33,678 bases of DNA, taken from positions 1 through 33,678 of the forward strand of contig NZ_FUXU01000050.1 of assembly GCF_900167155.1 (NCBI RefSeq), in the 5' to 3' direction. Positions within the stretch are counted from its first letter, which is position 1; every line of letters starts with the position of its first letter. The translations under genes were made by a program, and so were the position numbers. This DNA comes from Enterovibrio nigricans DSM 22720. Lineage in GTDB: Bacteria > Pseudomonadota > Gammaproteobacteria > Enterobacterales > Vibrionaceae. The notes below the pieces were generated by a model, which saw only the letters and a program-made list of their open reading frames with translations, ran no database searches and was not told the DNA's origin. Shown here one piece after another: positions 16,132 through 24,479 of this stretch.

Positions 16132-19100
16132 TTATAGCGCACTGTTTTCTAGGGCGCAGGGCTTATCGTATGGCCGTAATATACCGCCTAGTTTGAACGC
16201 TGCAGGAACGAAATAGAACGAGAGTATGGTTGTTAGTAATGTCCCGCCAGCAATTGCGATTGCAAAAGGAGGCCAAAACCCACCGCTAGCGAGGATCAGA
16301 GGCAGAAACCCACCTATTGTCGTGATGGTTGTTGAGGTGATGTGGCGGCCACAACTGCTGACAGCGGCGACGATAGCCTCCGTATTTCCTGCCTTAGCCT
16401 CAGGGCTTGATTTTAGTTCAGCGAGAATGACGATGGATGCATTGATAGCCAGACCAACCAAACCGAGTAAGCCGATGATCACGGTAAACCCAAACGGGTA
16501 GCCAAATAGCCAGACTGATAAGAGCCCAAATCCTGCTGCTTGCGCACCTGCAAGGAAAATAATGGCGCTCAGCCTGAATGAATTGAACGAGATGACGACG
16601 ACGGCAACAAGTAAAATAATGACAATTGTTAGGTTTGCCATAAGCTGGTTCACAGAGTCGTCCCGCTCAGCAGACTCTCCACCAAATTCAAGTCGATAGC
16701 CTGCAGGCAATTGTAGCTTCGCGTTTTCGAGGATCTCGGTAAAGGCGTTGAGTGCTGTCTGAGGTAATACACCAGCCCGTATGTAGCCCTCGATGACATT
16801 GAGTCGCTCTCCGTTTCTGTGTGGGATGGCGCCACGACTTGGTTCTACCGTCAAATCGGCCAATGCTGAAAGAGGCAGATCATATAGCGCACTGCTTCCA
16901 GATGCAGGAAAACGTAATTGGCTAAGTTGAGTCATCGTTGTTCTTGATTCATCCGCGACCCGTACCCGAACGGGAATAGACTCTGTCCCTTCAATCACAC
17001 TACCTTGAACCAACCCCGTCATGGATGCATTCAGTAGACGCGCAATATCAGAAAGGTTCATGCCTGTCAGTTGGCTCGCTTCTTCGTCGACATTCACGGA
17101 GATTTTTGGGGTGCCGGGTTGTAACGTTTCTCGCGTATTAGTCACATCAGGCGTTTGTGCCATCAAGCGCCTTACACGTTCACTGACATCCCTTAACGTG
17201 TCTAAATTCGGGCCATAGATACGCACTTCGATGGGGGCGTTGAATGGCGGGCCTTGCTCTAGCTTACGTACAATTATTTGTGCGTGGGGGAATGTCTGTG
17301 ACAGTGTCACCTGAAGGTCTGGAATCATTCGATTCGCTGCACGAAAATCTTTCACGGTAATCATCGCTTGCGCGAAATTAGGGGCGCCGTGCTGTCTTGC
17401 TTTAAGGTTGTAGTAAAAAGAGGGAAAATTAGTGCCGACTACCCAACCTACTTTCTCGATGTTTTCCTCCTGAGCCAATACCTTGTCTATTTCACGTGTT
17501 GTTTCTAGTGTGGCGGACATGCTTGCTTGAGGAGCCAGGAAAATCTGAACTTCAAACATGTCTCTGTCTGACGGCGGAAAGAACTGTTCAGTTAATTGAC
17601 CCGCAGCCCAAAAGCCAGCGAATGGCACAGTGAAAACCAGAGGAATTGCAAGCCAAGGGAAGCGTACGGCAAGCAGAACTGAACGCTTGAATAGACGAGT
17701 GACTGCGGGAATGTTTATACCCGCGTGATACCAGCGTGTGCTTGTTTCTCCCGAAGGTAACCATCTTGCCGCAAAGCCCGCGACCAGCAATTGCGAAACG
17801 ATGTAAGAACCGACCAAAGAAAAACTCACAGTTATGGCGATGGCCCCGACAAACTCCCCCGCGGGGCCAGGCATGAGAAATATCGGTGCGAATGCCAAAA
17901 TGGTGGTCAGTGTTGAACCCAATAAGGGAAGCCAAAGGTGGCGTATTGCACGCATCGCTGCGTCTAAACGCTTCACGTTTTGTTGGCGGTAATGCTGAAT
18001 GGTATCAACCATCACAATGGCGTTGTCGACCATGATCCCCAAAGAAACGATAAGCCCGGTGACGGACATTTGGTTTATAGGTAAACCCGTAAAGCTCATC
18101 ATGGCCAGTGTAAATGCAGATGCGATGGGTAGCGATAAGGCCACCAAAATAGCAGAGCGAAAACCGAGGGTAATGAAAAGGACAATCAAGACGAGCGCGA
18201 AACCCAATAGCAAACTATCGACCAAATCGGAGAGTCGGGTTTCTGTATAGCGACTCTGTTTGAATATCGGTTTGAGGACGATGTTATCGGGCAGCTCACT
18301 GCGGAAAACATCCAGCATCTGATCAGCGGAGGATGTCCACTGGTCGACGCGAATATTGCTTTGCATTCTTGCCGAAATTAAAACGGCGGGTTCGCCATCA
18401 ATGATGGCAATTTGTTCCGACGGCGACGCTTTCGTTCGCTCTATGGTTGCAATATCTTCTAGCCGCACCACAAAGCCATTTTGGTCGATGACAACAGGCA
18501 CTTGTTTGACTCGTGTAATCGAATCCAATGCACCGGCGACTTCCAGTTGAAAATGATTGTGATTGTTATGAAGTTCACCAGCCGCAGCCTTTGCATCTGC
18601 GCCAGCAATAGCGTGAGATAAAGAGAGGGCGGTTTGCCCTAAAACGCTGGCATCGGCAATATCTAGTGTGACAAGGATTTCTTCTGAGGGAACACCGTGA
18701 GTATCAACGAACTCCGTGCCAGAGAGATTTCTCTACCGCTTCGCAAGTTCCTTCGCATAGCGTCCGAGGATTAATTCATCGACCTTGCCATCACCTTGCC
18801 ATTGAAGCGCAGTGATATAAGTAAATGCATTGGAATGATCGTTATCGAAATTGGGTTCTAATGCATCGTCGGGTAATGATGGGACTGCGTCGCTAAGTTT
18901 GTCTCGAATTTTTGACCAGACGGGTTCGGTTTCAGTGAGGCTATCATTAAGTTCAACAGTAATGATGGAAATGCCCGGTTTAGACTCGGACTCGATAAGG
19001 TTGATTTCATCCAGTGATCTCAGTGCATTCTCTATTGGCTCTGTAACGAGTGCTTCTACACGTTCAGCGCTCGCGCCAAGGTACACCGTGGTGATACTTG

Positions 19101-19224
19101 CCCATCGGTTTATCAATGCAGGGTCTTCGGCTCTCGGTAGTGTAGACAGCGCTGAAAAACCGGAAACGAGAATTAGGATTGTAAACAGAACCAGCAATCG
19201 CGTATTTTTGAGAAGCTTTTCCAT
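16132..19224 (-). pseudogene. RND efflux permease, interrupted by in-frame TAG
   Basis: Inner-membrane proton-driven efflux permease of the AcrB/HAE-type RND superfamily. The N-terminal TM1 (LLVLFTILILVSGFSAL) and porter domain start (WASITTVYLGASAERVEALVTEPIENALR) run to codon 163. A TAG at 18733-18735 follows, in the context AAG CGG TAG AGA AAT. The same frame then continues as RNLSGTEFVDTHGVPSEEILVTLDIADA and through TM2-TM12 (for example LVSLGIMVDNAIVMVDTI, with the TM4 Asp) to a TAA at 16132. Counting the TAG codon it spans 1030 codons, the normal RND length. TTG-to-TAG at a Leu (KRLRNLSG) is a likely origin. The adaptor gene ends 6 bases upstream. No outer-membrane channel gene is adjacent, so TolC would be supplied elsewhere. 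A downstream start at ATG 18528 would lack TM1. Confidence 0.88.
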
Positions 19225-19230
19225 GTCGAC

Positions 19231-20343
19231 TTACTCCTCAGCGATGGTGACCTGCTGTCCAGACACGATGCGATGAACGCCATCAGTCACAATTTTATCC
19301 CCCTGCGCTATAGGGCCAGAGACAAACGCGTTTTCCTCTTCTGCATGGATAACCTGCACTGATCTCCGAAATATTTGAACATTACCGCTCTCATCTTCAC
19401 GGGCTTCATAGAGATTCCAAGTTCCTCGCAAACCATCAGTGAGGCTGGTAAGCGGAACCCAAAAGCCTTCGGACTGAAATTCAATTTCATCTTGGAGGTA
19501 AGCCAGTTGTCCGCTGATGATCGACACGGTATCGGGTATTGAATACCTGAGTTGGACAGTGCGAGAGCGAGCATCAATCGTGGCCCCTGGGTTAATCCGT
19601 TGAGATGAAAACACCTGTTCGCCAATGCGAATTGTTGACATGGTTTTCTCGGATATTGAAGCAAGGTATTTCAGTGGGACGCCGATTAGTGCTTCATTTT
19701 GATGTTGAGATAACAGGGTGAAGGTGGGAGAGCCCATATTGACGACATCCCCTTGTGACACAAAACGTTCACTAATCGTTCCATCATAGGGGGCGTAAAT
19801 GGTCGATTTCTCTTTGCGTAACGTGTTGGAGGCAATGGATGCATTAAGCTCCCTGACTTGTGCGAGAAGGGCGTCACGCTGACTGGTGAGTGAATCAATT
19901 TCAGCGTCCGCACTAAAGCCTTTTTTCTTTAATTGGCGTTGACGGTGGAGGTTACTTTTCATTAACGCAAGTTGGGCGTCAAGTTGCTCTCGCTGAGCGG
20001 ATAATTGGCGTAATTCGGTATCAAGAAGTTGTGTGTCTAATTGTGCGAGGGGGGCGTTTTTTTTAATTGAATCACCGACATCGACGAAAAGTGTATTAAT
20101 TTTCCCACTGAGTTCAAATCCTAAATTGGCGCGTTGACTCGCCTGTATCGTGCCAACAAACTCTTTTGGAATGCGATAACTTGATAACAGATTCACCGTT
20201 GTCACAGACACTGTTGGTAATGTCACAGACTCTTTGAGTAACGTTTCTCGCATTGCTTCGTCTTTGGGTTCTGATTGCGTATTGCATGCTGTCAGCACCG
20301 TGAGTGAAGTGACGAACACTAGGTGGATAATCCGTTTGCGCAT
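19231..20343 (-). CDS. RND efflux periplasmic adaptor lipoprotein
   Basis: A 370-residue membrane fusion protein. The signal peptide has a lipobox LTAC with Cys20 as lipid anchor. A biotinyl-lipoyl half (FELSGKINTLFVDVGDSIKKNAPLAQLD) leads into an alpha-helical hairpin at about 105-175 (LRQLSAQREQLDAQLALMKSNLHRQ). The second lipoyl half is STIYAPYDGTISERFVSQGDVV, followed by beta-barrel and membrane-proximal domains. It links the permease to an outer-membrane channel. First gene of the operon, 6 bases before the permease ATG, and divergent from tetR. It is intact although the permease is not. Confidence 0.92.
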   Translation of the reverse strand: MRKRIIHLVFVTSLTVLTACNTQSEPKDEAMRETLLKESVTLPTVSVTTVNLLSSYRIPKEFVGTIQASQRANLGFELSGKINTLFVDVGDSIKKNAPLAQLDTQLLDTELRQLSAQREQLDAQLALMKSNLHRQRQLKKKGFSADAEIDSLTSQRDALLAQVRELNASIASNTLRKEKSTIYAPYDGTISERFVSQGDVVNMGSPTFTLLSQHQNEALIGVPLKYLASISEKTMSTIRIGEQVFSSQRINPGATIDARSRTVQLRYSIPDTVSIISGQLAYLQDEIEFQSEGFWVPLTSLTDGLRGTWNLYEAREDESGNVQIFRRSVQVIHAEEENAFVSGPIAQGDKIVTDGVHRIVSGQQVTIAEE

Positions 20344-20374
20344 TGCGAAATTCTCGTCGTCCGTTTATCTTTTT

Positions 20375-20390
20375 GACTAGACTGTCCAGT
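20375..20390. promoter_or_regulatory. Operator-like repeat, copy 1
   Basis: GACTAGACTGTCCAGT, identical to a second copy at 20418-20433. Its core ACTG-TC-CAGT is an inverted repeat. It lies 31 bases before the adaptor ATG, between tetR and the efflux operon, which suggests a TetR-family binding site. Confidence 0.7.
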
Positions 20391-20417
20391 CCATATTGAT
20401 TAAAAGTAAATCACCTA

Positions 20418-20433
20418 GACTAGACTGTCCAGT
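20418..20433. promoter_or_regulatory. Operator-like repeat, copy 2
   Basis: Exact 16-base copy of the repeat at 20375-20390, starting 43 bases further on, or about four helix turns, so both face the same side of the DNA. It lies 65 bases before the tetR ATG and is followed by TTGATT, which may be part of the tetR promoter. Confidence 0.7.
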
Positions 20434-20498
20434 TTGATTAGTTTATTTTTTGCGCGTATTTTCGTTTGTTTTTTGCGCGGCTTTCATTAGGGATCTAA

Positions 20499-21116
20499 AT
20501 GGCTACGAACCTTCTACAACGAAAGGAACAAAAAAGGCAGCAGATATTGGAAGCAGCGTCAGCCCTGTTTACAAAGCAGGGTTACGGCATATCAATGGAA
20601 GCTATCGCTGACTATGCAAACGTTTCCAAGCAAACGGTTTATGCTCACTTCAGCAATAAAGATCAATTGTTTGAAACCTGTATCATTGAGAAATGTAAGA
20701 ATGCAGGTATAGATTGGGATCTGGAAAAAAACAGCCGGCCTGCGGATGTTGTTTTGAAGGAGTATGGTTGGCAATTTCATAACCTGATTCTGGGCGAAGA
20801 AGCCGTCAATATGTTTCAGAACATTGTCCGTCAATCCGACTCGCACCCAGAAATAGCGGCGATTTACCTTGAGCAAGGGCCGACACGCAACGTTCACTTG
20901 CTCAGTGGCTATCTTAATTTACTGGTGGAGCGTGGCGATCTGCCGTTGTGTCACGACACTCGACAATCTGCTATGCAGCTTCTTCTTATGTTACATGGCC
21001 GCTCAGTGTATTGGGCCTTTTTCGGGTTTGATGCAAACGAAGATGAAAACACACGACGTACTTATACGGACAGCTGCGTTGACCTCTTTTTAAGAGGCCA
21101 TGGATTCAAGTATTAG
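20499..21116 (+). CDS. TetR-family regulator of the efflux operon
   Basis: A 205-residue repressor. The helix-turn-helix is at about 14-60 (RQQILEAASALFTKQGYGISMEAIADYANVSKQTVYAHFSNKDQLFETCI). The C-terminal ligand domain resembles the AefR-like TetR_C group. AGGGA lies 5 bases before the ATG. It diverges from the adaptor-permease operon, and two identical operator-like repeats fill the 155-base gap. It most likely represses the pump and itself, and is released by a pump substrate. It is intact. Confidence 0.9.
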   Translation: MATNLLQRKEQKRQQILEAASALFTKQGYGISMEAIADYANVSKQTVYAHFSNKDQLFETCIIEKCKNAGIDWDLEKNSRPADVVLKEYGWQFHNLILGEEAVNMFQNIVRQSDSHPEIAAIYLEQGPTRNVHLLSGYLNLLVERGDLPLCHDTRQSAMQLLLMLHGRSVYWAFFGFDANEDENTRRTYTDSCVDLFLRGHGFKY

Positions 21117-21138
21117 CTTACTAATAAATTGCGGCGTG

Positions 21139-22605
21139 CTATTCCGTCACCATCAGGCTTTTGTATTCGTCAAATGCAAACTGATCTGTCATACCGCTGA
21201 TGTAGTCTTGTAGTAGACGACAGCGGAGATAGAACTCCCATAAGTCTGGATCTTCGACTTGCGATGATTGTTTCAACTCGAGTCGATAAGCAGCGACGTG
21301 TTTTTGTGATAACTTATTGAAAAGACGCCGTTCAACGGGGTAGTACCTCCCTTCGCCGTTAACGATATTGGCGAAATCGTCTTTGGCCAGTTCAAGTAAT
21401 GGACGGTATTCGTCTAACAAACCACCAATGATCTTATAGCCTTGTAATTCCAGTGTTTCGACTTCGGCATCGTTGAAGACATGCTCGATAGCCACTTGTT
21501 TAAAGGTTTTGGCTATTGCGTGGTATTGGCTGCTGTCTTCGAGCAGAGCTCGATTAAATTCACCACAAAATACCGCGTCCAAATTGTCAGTAAATTGCTT
21601 AGCGGCATGACTGACCAGAGGGTGAACCATCGCCACGCGCAGTTTAATAAAGAAGCGATGTGGCTTACTGATTTCGTCGGTTTGTGATTGTTGATAGACC
21701 TCATTCAGTGATTGTTCGAATGTTTTCGTTCGATAAATCGGGCGGTTTTTGGGCTCAATCACGCGGAAGGTTTCTGTGAGTAATTCTGTCAGTTTCTCCA
21801 GCGACAGAATGCGCTTTTCGACGGCATCTTCAATGTCTGCTAGACAGTATGAAATGTCATCGGCCGCTTCCATGATGTAGCTGAGCGGATGGCGACAATA
21901 TTTTTCCATCCCCATTTCATTCATCAACTCGGAAATATAGGATTTTTCCGTGAGGTAGTAGCCGACCTTTTTGGTCAAATAGCTTTTATTAGACGGGGTG
22001 TCTTCTTTGGACTCTGTACCCGGACGCGTGTATTTCAACACGGATGCAGCTTGGCTATAGGTGAGATTGAAACGGTGCAAAGAGTGAATTAAGCGAATAG
22101 CTTGCGCGTTGCCATCAAAGTGGCAAAGCTCTTGTCTAACGGCTGCAGTTTCCGCATTTACACCGTATTTTGTCAGCGTTTGCATTGGGCTCAGTGTATC
22201 GAGGTGAGAAGCGAACCAACGGTTAATCGCGTCTTCTCCACAATGCCCAAAAGGCGGGTTGCCCATATCGTGCATCAAACACGCGATTTCAACGAGTGAC
22301 TCTACCGAACGTTCAAGCCCATCAAGGCCACAATATGAAGGTGATCGTGCCAGTTTTTCATAAATTGAATGCACGATAAATCGACCGACTTGCTGAACTT
22401 CCATGGAATGTGTGAGGCGGCTTCGAACAGCGGAATTTCGTTCAAGAGGGAATACCTGCGTTTTTTGCTGAAGCCGTCGAATGGGTGCAGAGTTGATAAT
22501 CCGCCCTCGGTCACTTTCAAATGCTCTTTGAATGTTGTCGCGCGAGGTGTGCTTACTGTAAGGACGCGCAGCACTTATTTTGGTACCGAAGTCGATTTTG
22601 GACAT
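21139..22605 (-). CDS. dgt: Deoxyguanosinetriphosphate triphosphohydrolase
   Basis: A 488-residue HD-domain enzyme that hydrolyses dGTP to deoxyguanosine and triphosphate. N-terminal RAFESDRGRIINSAPIRRLQQKTQVFPL is typical of dGTPases. The metal site is formed by His66 in RLTHSMEV, His112-Asp113 in CLMHDMGNPPFGH and a later Asp in AADDISYCLADIED. The length is close to E. coli Dgt (505) and longer than the 380-450 of the general dNTPase-like group, which supports the symbol. It faces tetR tail to tail, 22 bases apart. No clear Shine-Dalgarno site precedes the ATG. Confidence 0.92.
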   Translation of the reverse strand: MSKIDFGTKISAARPYSKHTSRDNIQRAFESDRGRIINSAPIRRLQQKTQVFPLERNSAVRSRLTHSMEVQQVGRFIVHSIYEKLARSPSYCGLDGLERSVESLVEIACLMHDMGNPPFGHCGEDAINRWFASHLDTLSPMQTLTKYGVNAETAAVRQELCHFDGNAQAIRLIHSLHRFNLTYSQAASVLKYTRPGTESKEDTPSNKSYLTKKVGYYLTEKSYISELMNEMGMEKYCRHPLSYIMEAADDISYCLADIEDAVEKRILSLEKLTELLTETFRVIEPKNRPIYRTKTFEQSLNEVYQQSQTDEISKPHRFFIKLRVAMVHPLVSHAAKQFTDNLDAVFCGEFNRALLEDSSQYHAIAKTFKQVAIEHVFNDAEVETLELQGYKIIGGLLDEYRPLLELAKDDFANIVNGEGRYYPVERRLFNKLSQKHVAAYRLELKQSSQVEDPDLWEFYLRCRLLQDYISGMTDQFAFDEYKSLMVTE

Positions 22606-22719
22606 TGAGTTTACTCGATGACAAATAACACGATTTCATTACCTTATAACTGTTAACACCGATTGTATACTTTCTATGCTCGCGGGTTTTGAGGATAAAG
22701 ACATAGAGGTTGAGCTTGG

Positions 22720-22821
22720 CTAACTCAACAGCAATACTGACAACGCGATACCTGATGCGGCACCGACACTAAATACGGCCATACCCAATAAACTGCGCTG
22801 TGCTCGCTTTGATACATACAT
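22720..22821 (-). CDS. Candidate 33-residue membrane peptide
   Basis: A 34-codon frame starting MYVSKRAQRS and continuing as one hydrophobic helix (LLGMAVFSVGAASGIALSVL) to LLLS and a TAG. Positive residues before a single membrane segment with small-residue spacing (GMAVFSVGAASG) look like a real signal-anchor rather than chance. It lies 114 bases upstream of dgt on the same strand. Only a weak ribosome site (GGA, about 8 bases upstream) is seen. Family not recognised. Confidence 0.4.
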   Translation of the reverse strand: MYVSKRAQRSLLGMAVFSVGAASGIALSVLLLS

Positions 22822-22992
22822 AAAGAACGTCCATTTACTAAGAACCTAATCCTACTAGTAGCAACTTATGTACCAAAATCACACGCCTTATAAATCAATT
22901 CGTTAGTGGGGAGTATGTCAGCGTGTTGACTTGGTGTGGTAAACTTTACCGATAAGTTTGGCGATATTTACGATCTATGGGAAGGGGCAGTG

Positions 22993-23382
22993 ATGTCATT
23001 TTTAGATGGGATTCACCACGTTGCGATCATTGTGAGTGATTATCACGTGTCGAAGCAGTTTTATACCAAGATATTGCAACTTCCGGTCACAAACGAGACC
23101 TATCGAAGCGAGCGTGACTCTTGGAAGCTTGATCTTCAATTGCCGGACGGGAGTCAGCTTGAGATCTTTTCATTTCCGAATAGCCCGAAAAGGGCCTCTT
23201 ATCCAGAGGCCAGAGGGCTAAGGCATCTGGCTTTTAGTGTTACTGACATTGAAGGTGCCATTGCGGCGTTAGGCAGTCATGGTGTTCCAACAGAGCCTGT
23301 GCGCATTGATACGCTTACAAACCGAAAATTCACATTCTTTAATGACCCTGATGGATTGCCGTTAGAGCTATATGAGGCGTGA
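22993..23382 (+). CDS. yaeR: VOC-family (glyoxalase-like) protein YaeR/GloA2
   Basis: A 129-residue vicinal oxygen chelate protein with two beta-alpha-beta-beta-beta modules. Its sequence follows E. coli YaeR closely as I recall it: HHVAIIVSDYHVSKQFYTKIL, RDSWKLDLQL, EIFSFPNSPKRASYPEARGL, RHLAFSVTDIEGAI and KFTFFNDPDGLPLELYE. The metal ligand positions His in the HHVAI strand, Glu in LEIFSF, His in RHLAF and Glu in LELYE are present. The true substrate of this group is not settled. I chose ATG 22993 since GAAGGGG precedes it; the frame extends to 22936. It ends with no gap against the minus-strand gene that follows. Confidence 0.85.
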   Translation: MSFLDGIHHVAIIVSDYHVSKQFYTKILQLPVTNETYRSERDSWKLDLQLPDGSQLEIFSFPNSPKRASYPEARGLRHLAFSVTDIEGAIAALGSHGVPTEPVRIDTLTNRKFTFFNDPDGLPLELYEA

Positions 23383-23946
23383 TCAGCGATAGATATTCCC
23401 TTTCACCGCGAGGTTTTTGGGGATGTCTTTAACCTGACTTCCTCGCAGGTATACATCTCCTGATACCCGCAAATCCGGCGGTAGCGTATTGATTTTAGTG
23501 TTGGACAGGTAAAGGTTTCCTTTTACGTTCAACCTACGGGGCAGGTTAGCCATAGGCGTGTCCACCAAGCTCAGATCGCCATTAACGGTTAACCCTGCGG
23601 GTAATGCCGAAAGCGTAGAGCCAGTAAAATTCATATAACCGCCAACCTCGATCTTGGGAATACGCTTCAGCTTACTGTGGGATGCATCCAGGTATCCCTT
23701 AACGATGAGGGTCTCAGGAAGGCGAATGATATTGCTCGCCGCGATGTCTAAAAATCCGTCTATGACTAAATCGTCTGGCAAGCTCTCAAAATGTGTGTTT
23801 TTTAAGCGCAAGTTTCCGTAAGTATCGATATAGCCATGTAGTTTGATGGAATCGACAAAGTGCGGCTTAGATTTGTTAAAGGCCTCAACAGTTGTAGGCA
23901 TGTACAGGTTAAAGAAAAGCAAAAATAGCATGTATTTAGAAAGCAT
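23383..23946 (-). CDS. Exported leucine-rich-like repeat protein
   Basis: A 187-residue protein with a signal peptide (MLSKYMLFLLFFNLYMPTTVEA) and then about seven repeats of 20-21 residues of the form LPxxLxVxGxLxLxxTxIxx, for example LPRRLNVKGNLYLSNTKINT and LPPDLRVSGDVYLRGSQVKD. It should form a short solenoid, leucine-rich-repeat or beta-helix like, outside the cytoplasm. Similar short repeats occur in bacterial and phage proteins without a known role. Its stop codon abuts the stop of the VOC gene exactly. Function unknown. Confidence 0.7.
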   Translation of the reverse strand: MLSKYMLFLLFFNLYMPTTVEAFNKSKPHFVDSIKLHGYIDTYGNLRLKNTHFESLPDDLVIDGFLDIAASNIIRLPETLIVKGYLDASHSKLKRIPKIEVGGYMNFTGSTLSALPAGLTVNGDLSLVDTPMANLPRRLNVKGNLYLSNTKINTLPPDLRVSGDVYLRGSQVKDIPKNLAVKGNIYR

Positions 23947-24479
23947 TAGGCTAATTCCTCTCGTGTCGCAATATTTTCTCTCGATAACGAAAGTATGAGT
24001 CTCTAATATAGCGAAGAACGGTAATTATATAGCGTAATTGAGTCATTGATAATTTTAAAAGAAAGAAGAAGTGAAAATGGTAAGTATAAGAGATGTAGCC
24101 TCAAAAACCCTTTAAACTTAACTTTTGGTCATTTCTCGTTCATTATTTAACAATCTGTAAACTCGCGCTTTTTGACTCAAGATCTCAATTTCATCTATTC
24201 ATTGAAAAATCTTCCTGTCAGTTTCTCCACGAGGTTTCGAGTTGAAGCTCCGATCAAAGCCATTCACTCTCTGGAGTGATGCAAAGGAAAGTTACATTTA
24301 CGCACTGAATGATAGTGGCATTGGTCACAATAAATATTGATAGGTACATATTGCTTTGATAAAGGCAAGCACTACAATAGGGCACTTAAATTCATATACT
24401 CAAAATAATTCGAGTTACACCTCGTTTTAATTTAGATGTAGAGCTGTTGAATTATTGCAGCTTTTAATAGCGATGTTTC
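23947..24479. other. Intergenic region, 533 bases, upstream of EIIC-EAL gene
   Basis: A/T-rich, with no gene I can support. It holds a 12-codon frame at 24077-24115 starting MVSIRDVASK, and a CRP-like half site with a degenerate partner at 24311-24332 (AGTGG-N6-TCACA). There is also an imperfect palindrome ACTC...GAGT at 24398-24415. The promoter of the EIIC-EAL gene should lie here but is not obvious. Confidence 0.5.

Noticed and set aside
9836-18735. Two in-frame TAG codons in otherwise intact genes as a sign of amber recoding
   Set aside because: nrfA, the 30-residue peptide and the IS transposase end in TAG at sensible places, and no suppressor tRNA or Pyl-type gene is seen. Point lesions or sequence errors explain it better.
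24077-24115. 12-codon frame MVSIRDVASK... resembling the start of a LacI-family regulator
   Set aside because: The match is too short, and no helix-turn-helix continuation is found in any frame after it.
24398-24415. Imperfect palindrome ACTCAAAATAATTCGAGT as a member of a dispersed repeat family
   Set aside because: It resembles the end of intergenic repeats I recall from other gammaproteobacteria, but there is one short copy only and no second end.
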